A stretch of DNA of 64,000 nt from positions 2,884,523 to 2,948,522 of the forward strand of contig NZ_KB911579.1 of assembly GCF_000383575.1 (NCBI RefSeq), written 5' to 3'. The notes beneath the pieces were generated by a model. That model saw only the letters and a program-made list of their open reading frames with translations. It did not search any database and was not told where the DNA came from. This stretch comes from Salinispora oceanensis. Its GTDB lineage: Bacteria > Actinomycetota > Actinomycetes > Mycobacteriales > Micromonosporaceae. Both the position numbers and the translations under genes were made by a program. Below are positions 40,077 through 50,062 of the stretch, one piece after another (the first letter of the stretch is position 1; each line of letters starts with the position of its first letter).

Positions 40077-41357
40077 ATGGCGGATTTTACGGCGGTTGAT
40101 GTCATTCGGGCCAAGCGGGACGGCGCGGTCCTCTCCGATGCACAGGTTGACTGGGTGGTGGACGCCTACACCCGGGGCCAGGTGGCGGACGAGCAGATGG
40201 CCGCGCTCGCGATGGCGATCCTGCTGAACGGGATGACCACGCCGGAGATCGCCCGGTGGACCGCGGCGATGATCTCCAGCGGGGAACGGCTGGACCTCTC
40301 GACGGTCGCCCGGCCGACGGTCGACAAGCACTCGACCGGCGGTGTCGGAGACAAGATCACCCTGCCGTTGACTCCGTTGGTGGCGGCCTGTGGTGCGGCG
40401 GTACCGCAGCTGAGCGGCCGGGGCCTCGGGCACACCGGCGGCACGCTGGACAAGCTGGAGTCCATTCCGGGCTGGCGGGCATCGCTGGGCAACGAGGAGT
40501 TCCTCGCCCAGCTCCGCGACGTCGGCGCGGTGATCTGCGCGGCCGGTGCCGGTCTCGCGCCGGCCGACCGCAAGCTGTACGCGTTGCGGGACGTGACCGG
40601 CACCGTGGAGGCCATCCCGCTGATCGCCAGCTCGATCATGAGCAAGAAGATCGCTGAGGGGACCGGCGCGCTGGTGCTGGACGTCAAGGTCGGCTCGGGT
40701 GCGTTCATGAAGTCGGTCGACCAGGCCCGGCAGCTGGCCCGCACCATGGTCGAGCTCGGTGGTGCGCAGGGCGTTCGCACGGTCGCCCTGCTGACCGACA
40801 TGTCCACCCCCCTGGGGCTGGCCATCGGCAACGCGGTCGAGGTGACCGAGTCCGTGGAGGTGCTGGCGGGCGGCGGTCCGGCCGACGTGGTGGAGCTGAC
40901 CCTGGCCCTGGCCCGCGAGATGCTGGACGCGGCCGGGCTACCGGACGCCGATCCGGCGGCGGCGTTGCGCGACGGTCGGGCGATGGACGCCTGGCGGGCG
41001 ATGCTCCGGGCCCAGGGCGGGGACCCGGACGCCCCGCTGCCCACCGCGCCGGAGGTCGAGGTGGTCCGCGCTGAGGAGAGCGGTGTGGTGGCCCAGGTCG
41101 ACGCGTACGGGATGGGGTTGGCTGCGTGGCGGCTCGGTGCCGGACGGGCCCGCAAGGAAGACGCGGTGTCCGCGCCGGCGGGAGTCCTGCTGCACAAGCG
41201 TCCCGGTGATCCGGTCCGGGCTGGTGAGCCCCTCTTTGAGCTGCGGGCCGAGGAGGCCGACCGGATCCCGGCGGCCCGGTCCGAGGCGGTGCGGGCGGTA
41301 CGGATCGCCGCGTCCGCGCCGGAACAGCAGCCGCTGGTGCTCGAGCGAATCAGCTGA
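40077..41357 (+). CDS. deoA: Thymidine/pyrimidine-nucleoside phosphorylase
   Basis: Phosphorolyses thymidine or deoxyuridine to the base and deoxyribose-1-phosphate. The 426-residue enzyme shows the glycosyltransferase family 3 N-terminal helical domain and the phosphate site KHSTGGVGDKITLPL. SGRGLGHTGGTLDKLES and SKKIAEGTGALVLDVKVGSG follow. The C-terminal pyrimidine nucleoside phosphorylase domain ends with a GVLLHKRPGDPV segment. It lies 90 bases after cdd. It belongs with the nucleoside importer, and its sugar product can feed DeoC (encoded 20 kb away) after mutase action. Confidence 0.96.
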   Translation: MADFTAVDVIRAKRDGAVLSDAQVDWVVDAYTRGQVADEQMAALAMAILLNGMTTPEIARWTAAMISSGERLDLSTVARPTVDKHSTGGVGDKITLPLTPLVAACGAAVPQLSGRGLGHTGGTLDKLESIPGWRASLGNEEFLAQLRDVGAVICAAGAGLAPADRKLYALRDVTGTVEAIPLIASSIMSKKIAEGTGALVLDVKVGSGAFMKSVDQARQLARTMVELGGAQGVRTVALLTDMSTPLGLAIGNAVEVTESVEVLAGGGPADVVELTLALAREMLDAAGLPDADPAAALRDGRAMDAWRAMLRAQGGDPDAPLPTAPEVEVVRAEESGVVAQVDAYGMGLAAWRLGAGRARKEDAVSAPAGVLLHKRPGDPVRAGEPLFELRAEEADRIPAARSEAVRAVRIAASAPEQQPLVLERIS

Positions 41358-41439
41358 CCGTCCGTTCCGTTCCCCGCAGTGGAGGGCTATCCTGCCTGGC
41401 CAGGAGGATGATCCGGCCAGTCAGTCCAGATAGACGAGG

Positions 41440-42129
41440 ATGACCGTCGTGGCGGTACCTGCCCCAAACCCCCGAATGGTGCGTGCGGCCAGCCTGGAGG
41501 AGTTGTCTCGGCTGGGCCTGCCACTGCCCCCGGAGCACTTTCCACTGGTGTGGGAGCCCGGCGACGAGATCGAGCTGCGCCCGACCGGCGAGCTCGAGAC
41601 GCGGGTCGCGGTGCTGCACCTCATTCTGGCCCGCTGTTTCGGGATGCCGCCACAGGCCGCGATGAGTTGGCTGCTCGCCTCGCATCTGGTGGAGACAGTC
41701 ACCCCGCCGGAGTGGCAGTTCGTCACCGGCGGCAAGGGTGACCACCGTTCGTTCGTGTTGCACTATGACGCGTTGTACGCCCTGGCCTGGGTGCTCGGCC
41801 TAACCCGGCAGCTGGACCCGACACTGCCGGTGGACGAGCGGCTGGTGGAGCGGCTGCCGAACATACTGGCTGGCGAGACGGTCCGGCACTGGCGGTCCCG
41901 AACCCTCACCGCCCCCCGGCATCCGGCGGACGCGGCAGCCCTGCTCGACCTGCACTACTGCCTGGACTGGGCCTATCTCGAGGTGGAGCATGCCCACCGA
42001 ACACCGCCCGGCCTGGTGGACGCCAATGCGATCGGGCAGCGTCGGTGGGCACTGGAGTGGGCGGTGGTCCTCCGGGGCCCCTACCACGACGAGCCCGCCG
42101 GCTGGGAAGAGGTGGATCTCTCCACCTAA
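41440..42129 (+). CDS. DUF4272-like protein
   Basis: A 229-residue soluble protein resembling DUF4272. Features that fit are FPLVWEPGDEIELRP, the RVAVLHLILARCFG helix and YALAWVLGLTRQLDPTLPVD. A C-terminal LHYCLDWAYLEVEHA then RRWALEWAVVLRG is present too. The family is found in many bacteria, has no known enzymatic activity and is usually annotated by domain only. Start ATG 41440 follows GAGG. Its stop codon overlaps the stop of the convergent methyltransferase gene by two to three bases. No functional link to deoA is evident. Confidence 0.7.
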   Translation: MTVVAVPAPNPRMVRAASLEELSRLGLPLPPEHFPLVWEPGDEIELRPTGELETRVAVLHLILARCFGMPPQAAMSWLLASHLVETVTPPEWQFVTGGKGDHRSFVLHYDALYALAWVLGLTRQLDPTLPVDERLVERLPNILAGETVRHWRSRTLTAPRHPADAAALLDLHYCLDWAYLEVEHAHRTPPGLVDANAIGQRRWALEWAVVLRGPYHDEPAGWEEVDLST

Positions 42130-43013
42130 CGGCGGCCGTGGACGCCGAGCCGGACGGCCACGGTCACCTCGACCGGTTCGGGCAGGGCGGCGATCCGTTC
42201 GGTGAGCCCGTCCGGGTCGGTGTGCCAGGCGCTGGGTCCCATCCCGACCAGAGCGGCGATCTCTGGGCGGGTCAACGTCAGCCGGGTGCGGTGTTCGGTC
42301 TCCGACTCGGTGGCGAAGCGCTTTCCGAGGTGCCCGGCGACCCGGTCGGGCTTCGCCGGATCCACCCGGAGCAGGCCGAGTGCGCCGACCAACTCGGTGA
42401 GGTGGTCGGCGGCCGGCGTGACGACCAGCAACGCCCCGGCCGGATCGAGGACCCGGTGAAACTCCGCTCCGTTGCGCGGGGCGAAGACGTTCAACAACAC
42501 GGCGACCGACTCGTCGGGCAGGGGCAGCTGCTGCCAGGTGTCGGCCAGTGCCGCCCCGGCTCGGTCATGCGCGCGGGCCGCGCGGCGAAGCGCCGGCTTC
42601 GACACGTCCAGGGCCAGGCCGACGGCATCCGGCAGCGCTGCCAGCACCGCGGCGAGATGCCGCCCGGTGCCGGCACCGGGCTCAACTACCAGGGGGTACG
42701 CCGCGGCGCTCGCCCCGGGCTGGGGGTGCGCGGCGCGGTGGCGGGCGGCGGCGACTGCGGCCGCTCCGGCCAGTGCCCGGGAGATCAGGTCGTAGTGTCC
42801 GGCGGCGAGGAAGTCGGCGCGGGCGGCGACCATCTCGCTGGTGTCCCCGACGTGTGGTGTCCGGCCGGCCAGGAGGTTTACATAGCCCTGTCGGGCCACG
42901 TCGAAGCTGTGTCGGCGCGGACAGGCCAGCGTCTGGGTGGTGCCTGCGGTCGCCTCGGCCAGCGGAAGGGCGCAGATCGGGCAGCGCAGCCGGTGGCGGA
43001 TGCGGGGATCCAT
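42126..43013 (-). CDS. rlmA: RlmA-type 23S rRNA (guanine-N1) methyltransferase
   Basis: A 295-residue SAM-dependent methyltransferase that methylates N1 of G745 or G748 in 23S rRNA. It has the diagnostic N-terminal zinc site: CPIC at residues 11-14 and CPRRH at 31-35. GYVNLLAGRTPHVGDT and VVEPGAGTGRHLAAVL (SAM motif I) follow. LLNVFAPRN is also conserved. The TlrB branch of this family gives tylosin resistance in actinomycetes; which base is modified here cannot be told. Start ATG 43013 with GGAG upstream was chosen over ATG 43067, whose extra residues do not resemble the family. Confidence 0.88.
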   Translation of the reverse strand: MDPRIRHRLRCPICALPLAEATAGTTQTLACPRRHSFDVARQGYVNLLAGRTPHVGDTSEMVAARADFLAAGHYDLISRALAGAAAVAAARHRAAHPQPGASAAAYPLVVEPGAGTGRHLAAVLAALPDAVGLALDVSKPALRRAARAHDRAGAALADTWQQLPLPDESVAVLLNVFAPRNGAEFHRVLDPAGALLVVTPAADHLTELVGALGLLRVDPAKPDRVAGHLGKRFATESETEHRTRLTLTRPEIAALVGMGPSAWHTDPDGLTERIAALPEPVEVTVAVRLGVHGRR

Positions 43014-43171
43014 GTCGGGCTCCGGCCGGTCGGTGGTGAGCCGGGCGGTCGCCCGGGGAACCGGCATCCTATCGACCCGGTCACCGCGTCGAGCACTGCC
43101 GCGCCCGGCTGGCGGGCGTGACCCGAGCAACGCGCCAACGGGTCTGACGCTGTGCAGACGCCGGTGCCGAC

Positions 43172-43177
43172 TAGGGT
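43172..43177 (+). promoter_or_regulatory. Candidate -10 element of add (leaderless)
   Basis: TAGGGT lies six bases before the add ATG, with no ribosome-binding site between. Confidence 0.4.
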
Positions 43178-43183
43178 CTGAAC

Positions 43184-44278
43184 ATGGTTGCGACTATCCG
43201 GTACGAGGACATCGTCCAGGTTCCCAAGGCGCTGCTGCACGATCACCTCGACGGCGGCCTGCGACCAGCGACGGTCGTCGAGCTGGCCGCCGAGGTGGGG
43301 CACGAGTTGCCGACGACCGACCCGGAGGCGTTGGGCCACTGGTTCGTTGACGCAGCCAGCTCCGGCTCGTTGGAGCGGTATCTGGAGACCTTCGCGCACA
43401 CCGTTCAGGTCATGCAGACGGCTTCGGCGCTGCGGCGGGTGGCCCGGGAGTGCGCGCTGGACCTGGCGACCGACGGCGTCGTCTACGCGGAGGTCCGGTT
43501 CGCGCCGGAGCTGCACCTGGAGCGGGGCCTCAGTCTGGACGAGGTGGTTGCGGCGGTGATCGCCGGCTTCGTTGAGGGCAGTGACCTCGCCGCGGCGCAA
43601 GGCACGCCGATTCGGGTCGGCACGCTGCTGACTGCCATGCGGCACGCCGCCCGGTCGCAGGAGATCGCCGAGCTGGCCGTGCGGCACCGGGACGTCGGCG
43701 TCGTGGGCTTCGACATCGCCGGTGCTGAGGCTGGTTTCCCGCCCACCCGGCACCTGGACGCCTTCGAGTACCTGCAGCGGGAGAACTTCCACTTCACGAT
43801 CCACGCTGGTGAGGCGTTCGGGCTGCCGTCGATTTGGCAGGCCATCCAGTGGTGCGGAGCGGATCGGCTCGGCCACGGCGTGCGGATCGTGGATGACATC
43901 ACGCCCGGATCGGAGCCGGTGCTCGGCCGGCTGGCCGCCTACGTGCGCGACAAGCGCATTCCGTTGGAGCTGTGCCCCTCGTCGAACGTGCAGACCGGGG
44001 CGGCCCCGTCGATCGCCGACCACCCGATCGGGCTGCTGCGGGATCTGCGGTTCCGGGTCACCGTCAACACCGACAACCGGTTGATGAGCGGCACCTCGAT
44101 GTCCCGGGAGATGTCCTTGCTGGTGGACGCGTTCGGTTACGGCTGGCGGGAACTGCAGTGGCTGACGATCAACGCCATGAAGAGCGCCTTCATCCCGTTT
44201 GACCAACGACTGCAGATAATCGACGAGGTGATCAAGCCGGCGTACGGGCGACTGTTGGCCGGCGCGGAGCGGCAGTAA
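43184..44278 (+). CDS. add: Adenosine deaminase
   Basis: Converts adenosine to inosine. Zinc-dependent TIM-barrel enzyme of 364 residues. [10 protein letters not shown] carries two metal His, [10 protein letters not shown] the third His and catalytic Glu, and [17 protein letters not shown] the metal Asp. The N-terminal [12 protein letters not shown] motif matches actinobacterial Add. It diverges from rlmA and is followed by a strong inverted repeat. Together with cdd, deoA and the ABC importer upstream it forms a salvage set for imported nucleosides. Confidence 0.96.
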   Translation: MVATIRYEDIVQVPKALLHDHLDGGLRPATVVELAAEVGHELPTTDPEALGHWFVDAASSGSLERYLETFAHTVQVMQTASALRRVARECALDLATDGVVYAEVRFAPELHLERGLSLDEVVAAVIAGFVEGSDLAAAQGTPIRVGTLLTAMRHAARSQEIAELAVRHRDVGVVGFDIAGAEAGFPPTRHLDAFEYLQRENFHFTIHAGEAFGLPSIWQAIQWCGADRLGHGVRIVDDITPGSEPVLGRLAAYVRDKRIPLELCPSSNVQTGAAPSIADHPIGLLRDLRFRVTVNTDNRLMSGTSMSREMSLLVDAFGYGWRELQWLTINAMKSAFIPFDQRLQIIDEVIKPAYGRLLAGAERQ

Positions 44279-44282
44279 GGTT

Positions 44283-44310
44283 GAGTCCCCTACTCACGAG
44301 TAGGGGACTC
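44283..44310 (+). terminator. 12-bp inverted repeat after add
   Basis: Perfect arms GAGTCCCCTACT and AGTAGGGGACTC with loop CACG, four bases after the add stop. There is no T tract. Most likely the add terminator. Confidence 0.6.
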
Positions 44311-44423
44311 CACCGCTGGCGATGCGCGTAACCTCCGCCAACAACACCCGTTCGGCGAGAAAGAGTAGCGGGCTGGCGACCTTTTTTGTCTGAATGACTG
44401 TACAAAATTCGCAGTCGATTGCC

Positions 44424-44429
44424 TATAAT
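44424..44429 (+). promoter_or_regulatory. Consensus TATAAT -10 before the conservon
   Basis: A perfect TATAAT in an AT-rich patch, with TACAAA (44401-44406) 17 bases upstream as a possible -35. This is the best sigma-70-like site in the window. It would give cvnA a leader of about 420 bases. Confidence 0.6.
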
Positions 44430-44539
44430 GCCCGGCCGACTCGGCCGGTGCGGGGCTGGAGCGCCGTCCCCCTCTGTCGTGTCAGCGCGCGCGGGGTCGG
44501 CGCCGCCCTGTCAACGTGGTTTTCCGTGGTAACTGCAGC

Positions 44540-44563
44540 GGGTGCGCGGAGTAGCGCGCACCC
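44540..44563 (+). other. Hairpin in the cvnA leader
   Basis: Perfect 9-bp stem GGGTGCGCG/CGCGCACCC with loop GAGTAG. With the 44810-44825 palindrome and CGGCCG-ACT-CGGCCG at 44433-44447 it is the main structure in the 575-base gap before cvnA. I see no gene in the gap that I can support. Confidence 0.4.
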
Positions 44564-44809
44564 GTCATGTACATACAGTCGGGAAGTCCGTTTCATCGAG
44601 CTATATGCGACTTTCGTCGGCCGGAGGGTTGCCTAACCGGACGGCGCGGAGGGCCGCTCATTGCATTGGGTAATCCTGGTCGTACTCAAAGCGACCGAAT
44701 CGTCAAAACATCTCACCACGTCCGGGGTTCGGCCCGGGCCGGGCTTTCTCTTTCCGGGGCGGCGTGGTGGAATCTCGGATGGTCCGACCCAGTGGGTGGG
44801 TCACCCAGT

Positions 44810-44825
44810 GTTGCCCGCGGGCAAC
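44810..44825. promoter_or_regulatory. 16-base perfect palindrome upstream of cvnA
   Basis: GTTGCCCGCGGGCAAC is perfectly self-complementary and lies 28 bases before the cvnA GTG. It could be a regulator site or an mRNA hairpin that affects cvnA translation. Confidence 0.4.
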
Positions 44826-44853
44826 GAGCAGGCTGCAATCGCGAGGCGGTGAC

Positions 44854-47800
44854 GTGAGCAAACGACCGAAGAAGGCAGGTTCTCTCCTGTCGCGTCTGCG
44901 CCGGCCTGCAGGTCGGCTTCGCGACCTGCCGATCTGGTCCAAGCTCGGTCTCATCTTGATCGTGCCGACCGTCGCAACGGTCGTCGTGGGTACCAGTGGC
45001 ATCGTTGACCACCTGCAGGAACTCAACAATGCCAATCGCTCCGGCGACCTCGCCAGCCTGGTCGCCTACTCGGGTGACCTGGTCAGCCAGCTGCAGGACG
45101 AGCGGACGGAAGCGATCCGGCTGCTCGGCGAGGATCAGCCGGCGCAGCAGGAGGAGCGCAGCGCGGCGTATGAGGAGGTGTCCGCCCGCGTTGAGCGGGC
45201 GAAGGAACCGTACGCCGAGCGGCGGAGCGAGGTTGAGGACCTGCCCAGCACGCTGGAGAACCAGCTCCGCTTCATCGATCAGACCCTCACCGACCTGCCC
45301 GGAACGCGAAGCCAGGTGCTCAACGGTCGGCTCAGCATCACCCAGGCGCAGCAGCAGTACGACGCCCTGCTCGCCGACCTGATCAACGTGCGGGATTCGG
45401 CCACCCAGCTGGCCGGCGACTCCGAGCTGAGCGACCGGATGCGGGCCGCGACCGCCCTGACCCGGAACAAGGAGTACCTGTCCCAGCAGCGGGACGTGGT
45501 GCACATCGCCCTCAGCCGGCAGCAGCTCACCCCCGAGCTTCGGAACACCTACATCTTCACCTGGACCGGTCAGCGACAGTGGCTGGAGACTTTCGCTGCC
45601 GTTGCCGACCGTGCTGACCAGGAGCTGTACGACCAAACGGTCGCCGGTCCCGACGCCCGCGAGGCGGACTCCTACAACAGCAATCTGCGCGGCCTCTCCG
45701 ATGCCAGGAACCTGACGAGCGCCGGCTTCACACCCGACCAGTGGGATAACGCGATGGTCGCGTACGCCGCCCTGGTCCGGGAGGTGGAGGCGAAGATCGA
45801 CAGAGACGCCGTCCAGCTCGCGGACGAACTCCGGTCGGCCGTGCAGCTCCAGGTGTTCCTGGAGACCGGGCTGCTGCTCAGCATGCTGCTGCTCGCCATT
45901 CTCTTCGCCTACCTGGTCGCTCGGTCGATGGCGCGGGCGCTGCGTGACCTGCGGCAGGGCGCATTCATGATCGCCGAGCACGGGCTGCCGCAGGCCGTCG
46001 CCCGACTACGGGAGACGCAGAGCGCCGGCGGCCAGCAAACTCCGGTGCAGCTCGCCAGCCGGATCGCCGAGCCGCTGCCGGTGCGTAGCAAGGATGAGTT
46101 CGGCCAGGTGACCGAGGCGTTCAACGCGGTCCACCTGGAGGCGGTGCGTACCGCGGCGGAGCAGGCCGCCCTGCGGGCTTCCGTGGCGACCATGTTCGTC
46201 AACCTCGCCCGCCGGTCGCAGATCCTGGTCGACCGACTCATCGGCCAACTCGACCGACTCGAACGGGGCGAGGAAGACCCGGACCGGCTGGCTGAGCTAT
46301 TCCAGCTCGACCACCTCGCCACCCGGATGCGCCGTAACGACGAGAACCTGCTGGTCCTCGCCGCCGCGGACTCCACCCGTGTGCAGCGGGAGCCGGCCGC
46401 CCTGATTGACGTACTTCGGGCCGCCCAGTCCGAGGTGGAGCACTACACGCGGATCGAGTTCGGCGTCATCGATCGCGACATCGAAGTCGCGGCCGCCGCC
46501 GTCAACGACCTGGTGCACCTCGTCGCCGAGCTGTTCGACAACGCGACGGCGTTCTCGCCGCCCGAGTCGCAGGTCGTCGTGGAGGCCCGCCGGGTCGGTG
46601 ACCGCGCCTCCCTCTATGTGGAGGACCGTGGTATCGGCATCAGCCCCGAACAGCTACGGGAACTGAACGAGAAGCTCGCCACCCCGCCGCAGGTGGACGT
46701 AGCGGTTTCTCGGATGATGGGCCTGGTCGTGGTTGCCCGGCTGGCGTCTCGGCACGGGGTCCGGGTGGAGCTGCGCCCTGGCGCCGATCGGGGAGCCGTC
46801 GCGGAGGTGAGCCTTCCAGCTGGCGTGCTGGTGCCCCGGGCGCTCGCCGCCGGGCCACAGCTGCCCCCCGGCCTGCCACCAATGGCGAACACCAGGTCGA
46901 CGGCCTCTTTCGAGGCACCTCCCGCAGCGAGTGGTTCCCTCTCCGGCCCCCGTCCGGGTGAGTCGGGCAACCAGGTAACGCTGGGTGGTCGGCCCTTCGA
47001 CCCAGCCCACAGCAACGGTGCGGGTACGCCCTCGGTCTCGCCGCAGGCGATGCCGGCGTGGTCCGATCTCACCGGTGCGAACAGCGCCACCACCGGCGGT
47101 GCGTCCCACACCAACGGGCAGCCGAATGGCGCGTTGCCGCAACGGCACTCCTCGGGTGGGTCGGAGATCGCCGGGCAGCAGCCGGGGATTCCGCGACAGC
47201 TGCCGAGTAGCCCAGAGGCCCAGCCGTACGCCGCGCCGCCGACTCCGTACCCCGGGCGGTCGGATTCCGGCCCACCAGCCGCTGGCATGCCCACCTCCGC
47301 GTCGCCGGTGTCGGGTACCCCGACCTCCGCGGCACCGGCCTCCGGGCAACCGTTCGCGGCGCCGTTGCCGCAGCGTCCGACCACCACGTCCCCGGGTAGC
47401 GCCGCCCCACCGGTGTGGCCACCGGTGCCCGGTGCCGCCGGAGACGCCGCCGCTGCCCCAGCCCCCGAACGGGCTCCCGTAGCCCCAGACCTGACCACCG
47501 AGTTGCCCCGGGTGGCAGGTCCGGCCGGCCCTCCGCCCGCCGCGTACCCCGCCGCTCCCACGTCGGCCGGCCCCGCCGCTCCGGTCCCGGGTCCCCAGCC
47601 GACTGCGGCGCCGGCGATGCCAACCACACCGCCGACCGCACCGGCTCAGAGCCAGCAGCAGCCGCCGGCTGACGCGACGATGGAGCTGCCGATCTTCCGG
47701 GAACTGGAATCGGCTTGGTTCCGGACCCGACGACCCGGCCCAGAGGAGGCAGCCAAGGGCCCCGACGCTGCCGGGGGCGGCGGTGCCAAGGGGTCGGGTG

Positions 47801-48324
47801 GTGCCGCGACCCAGCAGTTCGCCAGGATGGATGCGGACAGGCAGCAGCAGACACCACCCGCAACGACAGGTAACACACCAATGGCAGAAACCCCGACGAC
47901 CGGTGGTACGTCGCGTCAGAACGGCACGACAGCAAACGGGGGCACACTCCCCACGGGCGGGTTCACCCAGCGGCGGGGAAGAACGGGTGAAGGCTGGAGC
48001 ACCGCCGCCGATGATGGTTGGCGGGCCGCTACCGCGGCCAGCGACGTACCGGTGGGGGCGACCACCTCGACTGGCCTGCCGAAGCGCACGCCGATGGCGC
48101 AGCTGGTACCGGGCGCGGTGGAGAAGCCGTCGGCGGCGGTTCAGCGTCGCACGCCCGAGTCGGTCCGAGGGCTGCTCTCCGCGTATCACCGTGGGGTCCA
48201 GCGGGGGCGCAAGAACCCTTCGGACAGCAACCGGAGCAGCCCGGAGGGGAATCCGGGTGGGCAGTCCTCGCAATCTGGCTCAGGCCCAATGGCCGGGAGC
48301 GGGCAGAAGGAGCAAGAAGGATGA
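44854..48324 (+). CDS. cvnA: Conservon sensor kinase CvnA (NIT-HAMP-HATPase) with long disordered tail
   Basis: A 1156-residue membrane sensor. TM1 is at about residues 31-51. An extracytoplasmic NIT-type helical sensor domain follows, then TM2 (about 337-356) and a HAMP/DHp region with [10 protein letters not shown] (candidate phospho-acceptor His487). The ATPase has its N box at [12 protein letters not shown] (about 559) and VEDRGIGIS (about 590). From about residue 660 the protein is Pro/Gly/Ala-rich and disordered. Three short motifs break the tail: [11 protein letters not shown] (946-956), [14 protein letters not shown] (1074-1087) and [11 protein letters not shown] (1110-1120). GTG 44854 follows GAGG. 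The stop overlaps cvnB. CvnA proteins are proposed to work like membrane receptors for the CvnD GTPase. Confidence 0.9.
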   Translation: MSKRPKKAGSLLSRLRRPAGRLRDLPIWSKLGLILIVPTVATVVVGTSGIVDHLQELNNANRSGDLASLVAYSGDLVSQLQDERTEAIRLLGEDQPAQQEERSAAYEEVSARVERAKEPYAERRSEVEDLPSTLENQLRFIDQTLTDLPGTRSQVLNGRLSITQAQQQYDALLADLINVRDSATQLAGDSELSDRMRAATALTRNKEYLSQQRDVVHIALSRQQLTPELRNTYIFTWTGQRQWLETFAAVADRADQELYDQTVAGPDAREADSYNSNLRGLSDARNLTSAGFTPDQWDNAMVAYAALVREVEAKIDRDAVQLADELRSAVQLQVFLETGLLLSMLLLAILFAYLVARSMARALRDLRQGAFMIAEHGLPQAVARLRETQSAGGQQTPVQLASRIAEPLPVRSKDEFGQVTEAFNAVHLEAVRTAAEQAALRASVATMFVNLARRSQILVDRLIGQLDRLERGEEDPDRLAELFQLDHLATRMRRNDENLLVLAAADSTRVQREPAALIDVLRAAQSEVEHYTRIEFGVIDRDIEVAAAAVNDLVHLVAELFDNATAFSPPESQVVVEARRVGDRASLYVEDRGIGISPEQLRELNEKLATPPQVDVAVSRMMGLVVVARLASRHGVRVELRPGADRGAVAEVSLPAGVLVPRALAAGPQLPPGLPPMANTRSTASFEAPPAASGSLSGPRPGESGNQVTLGGRPFDPAHSNGAGTPSVSPQAMPAWSDLTGANSATTGGASHTNGQPNGALPQRHSSGGSEIAGQQPGIPRQLPSSPEAQPYAAPPTPYPGRSDSGPPAAGMPTSASPVSGTPTSAAPASGQPFAAPLPQRPTTTSPGSAAPPVWPPVPGAAGDAAAAPAPERAPVAPDLTTELPRVAGPAGPPPAAYPAAPTSAGPAAPVPGPQPTAAPAMPTTPPTAPAQSQQQPPADATMELPIFRELESAWFRTRRPGPEEAAKGPDAAGGGGAKGSGGAATQQFARMDADRQQQTPPATTGNTPMAETPTTGGTSRQNGTTANGGTLPTGGFTQRRGRTGEGWSTAADDGWRAATAASDVPVGATTSTGLPKRTPMAQLVPGAVEKPSAAVQRRTPESVRGLLSAYHRGVQRGRKNPSDSNRSSPEGNPGGQSSQSGSGPMAGSGQKEQEG

Positions 48325-48725
48325 CTACTACGCAGGACCTCGGCTGGCTTCTCGCCAACTTCGCCGATCGGGTGCCGGGAGTCGCGCATGCGGTCGCCGT
48401 GTCGGCGGACGGCCTGCTCCTCGCGGCCTCACGGGACCTTCCGCGGGACCGGGCCGACCAACTGGCTGCCATCGCATCCGGCCTGGTCAGCCTGACCCAG
48501 GGAGCAGCCCGCTGCTTTGAGGGCGGTGCCGTTCTCCAGACCGTGGTAGAGATGGACAACGGCTTTCTCTTCCTGATGTCGATCTCGGACGGCTCGTCGT
48601 TTGCCGTGCTCGCCGCCCGCAACTCTGACGTGGGGCAGGTCGGGTACGAGATGGCCCTCCTGGTTGACCGGGTGGGTGATGCGTTGACCCCGCAGCCGCG
48701 TGCGGCTGCAGGCATGCCGGGCTGA
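48321..48725 (+). CDS. cvnB: Conservon roadblock/LC7 protein CvnB
   Basis: A 134-residue roadblock/LC7 domain protein. It starts [20 protein letters not shown] and contains [33 protein letters not shown] and [17 protein letters not shown], the typical beta-alpha-beta pattern. Roadblock proteins act as partners or regulators of small GTPases such as MglA; in conservons CvnB binds CvnD/CvnC. The ATG shares ATGA with the cvnA stop, so it is translationally coupled. The last residues are Ala/Pro-rich. Confidence 0.95.
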   Translation: MTTTQDLGWLLANFADRVPGVAHAVAVSADGLLLAASRDLPRDRADQLAAIASGLVSLTQGAARCFEGGAVLQTVVEMDNGFLFLMSISDGSSFAVLAARNSDVGQVGYEMALLVDRVGDALTPQPRAAAGMPG

Positions 48726-48820
48726 TGTTTCGCTGACCGGGTGGTCGGCGGGGCAAGGACAACAACAAGGGGACCGGCCCGCGCCGGCCGGTTCCGGGTG
48801 CGAAGGAGGTGAGCGGCGAC

Positions 48821-49201
48821 ATGACTGATCATGATGACGAACCGACCGGCGCGTTGGTCCGTCCGTACGCCGTGACCCGGGGTCGCACCCGTCCCCGGCT
48901 CGACATCGCGATGGAAGCGCTGATCGAGACAACGGTGCGCGGGCGGGCTGTTGCCAGCGGCAACGGCGGACACGGCCGTGAGCACCAGTACATCGCCGCG
49001 CTCTGTGATGGACGTGTGCAGTCGCTAGCCGAGATCGCGGCGCGGATGCAGCTTCCGCTCGGGGTGGCCCGGGTGCTCATCGCCGATATGGCGACAGATG
49101 GCCTGGTTGCGGTCCATGAGCCGACCATTCTGGACGACTCGGACGACGTGGTGGGCACTGAACTGCTGGAAAGGGTGCTGAGTGGACTTCGCAGGCTCTG
49201 A
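48821..49201 (+). CDS. cvnC: Conservon DUF742 protein CvnC
   Basis: A 126-residue DUF742 protein, the third conservon component. ALVRPYAVTRGRTRP is the family N-terminal signature. A winged-helix-like part follows (SLAEIAARMQLPLGVARVLIADMATDGLVAVHEP). DUF742 proteins are predicted to contact CvnB and CvnD. The ATG at 48821 was chosen; AAGGAGG at 48803-48809 is 11 bases upstream, and GTG 48809 overlaps that site. It overlaps cvnD by 20 bases. Confidence 0.93.
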   Translation: MTDHDDEPTGALVRPYAVTRGRTRPRLDIAMEALIETTVRGRAVASGNGGHGREHQYIAALCDGRVQSLAEIAARMQLPLGVARVLIADMATDGLVAVHEPTILDDSDDVVGTELLERVLSGLRRL

Positions 49202-49793
49202 CGTGGCGCGTCCGCCGACCTCGAGCGGCCGCGTGACATCAGCGAAGATCGTCATTGCCGGTGGATTCGGCGTCGGTAAGACGACGCTGGTCGGCTCGGT
49301 CTCGGAGATCACGCCGCTGACAACGGAGGCGGTCATGACCTCCGCGAGCGTGGGCGTTGACGACAACCGGCAGGTGCCGGGGAAGTCGACGACCACGGTG
49401 GCCATGGACTTTGGCCGGATCAGTATCGACCGAGACCTGATTCTGTACCTGTTCGGTACGCCCGGCCAGACTCGGTTCTGGTTCATGTGGGACGAATTGG
49501 TCCGTGGCGCCATCGGCGCGGTTGTCCTGGTCGACACCCGTCGACTCGCTGACTGCTTCGCGGCGATCGACTTCTTTGAGCACCGGCGGTTGCCTTACCT
49601 GGTGGCCATCAACTGCTTCGATGGGATGCAGTACCACAACCCGCAGGAGGTGCGGGATGCGCTGGCGATCTCCAGCGACGTGCCGGTGGTGCCATGTGAT
49701 GCCCGCAACCGAGAGTCCACGAAGCACGTACTGATTTCGCTTGTCGAGTACGTGCTGACCATGCGCCGCTCCCGGGCTGTCGCCCGGGCCTGA
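49182..49793 (+). CDS. cvnD: Conservon small GTPase CvnD
   Basis: A 203-residue Ras-like GTP-binding protein. The P-loop reads IAGGFGVGKTTLVGSVSE, and the second and third G motifs are MDFGRISIDRDL and LFGTPGQTRFWFMWDE. VLVDTRRLADCFAA and VAINCFDG (a variant of NKxD) follow. The start GTG 49182 lies inside the end of cvnC, giving the usual MDFAGS-type N-terminus. It ends the operon. Conservon GTPases in Streptomyces influence development and antibiotic production. The P450 gene (cvnE) found in some conservons is absent here. Confidence 0.95.
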   Translation: MDFAGSDVARPPTSSGRVTSAKIVIAGGFGVGKTTLVGSVSEITPLTTEAVMTSASVGVDDNRQVPGKSTTTVAMDFGRISIDRDLILYLFGTPGQTRFWFMWDELVRGAIGAVVLVDTRRLADCFAAIDFFEHRRLPYLVAINCFDGMQYHNPQEVRDALAISSDVPVVPCDARNRESTKHVLISLVEYVLTMRRSRAVARA

Positions 49794-49823
49794 TTGACGT
49801 GCGGGCGGTCCGGCGACGGCAAG

Positions 49824-49884
49824 GCCGTAGCTGGACCGCCGAGCCGTAGCTGGACGGCCTCGCCGTAGCTGGACCGCCGAGCCG
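49824..49884 (+). repeat. 19-bp tandem repeat, just over three copies
   Basis: Unit GCCGTAGCTGGACCGCCGA starts at 49824, 49843 and 49862, with a fourth fragment at 49881. The second copy differs by a few bases. It lies in the gap between cvnD and the convergent gene, just before the shared terminator. The rest of the gap shows no coding sequence. Confidence 0.85.
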
Positions 49885-49994
49885 TTCAATGCCGCCGGCC
49901 AGGAGTGGCTGCGCCATACCCCGCCCCGTATGCATACCCTCCTCACCTGCGCTACCCACCGATGCCACGGCAGGCCGCCGGGCTGAGGAAGTCG

Positions 49995-50025
49995 AACAGC
50001 CCTCGGCCAACTGCCGAGGGCTGTT
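49995..50025. terminator. Strong bidirectional terminator between the conservon and the convergent unit
   Basis: Perfect 13-bp stem AACAGCCCTCGGC/GCCGAGGGCTGTT with loop CAACT. Arms end in TTT on the plus strand and AA on the other side. It serves both cvnD and the minus-strand unit. Confidence 0.75.
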
Positions 50026-50062
50026 TCGCGAGCTAGCGGGTGCTGGGCTCCGGGAACGGGAA

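Noticed and set aside
44283..44310. Attachment site or IS end
   Set aside because: It is a simple hairpin placed right after a stop codon with no mobile gene nearby; a terminator explains it better.
44394..44636. An 80-codon ORF in the cvnA leader
   Set aside because: No ribosome-binding site, it overlaps the TATAAT promoter, and it has no recognisable features.
44430..44853. A known riboswitch before cvnA
   Set aside because: I could not match the leader to any riboswitch core I know; the hairpins are simple.
46654..48273. Long minus-strand frames opposite the CvnA tail
   Set aside because: The tail is low-complexity Pro/Gly/Ala DNA, which gives long open frames on both strands.
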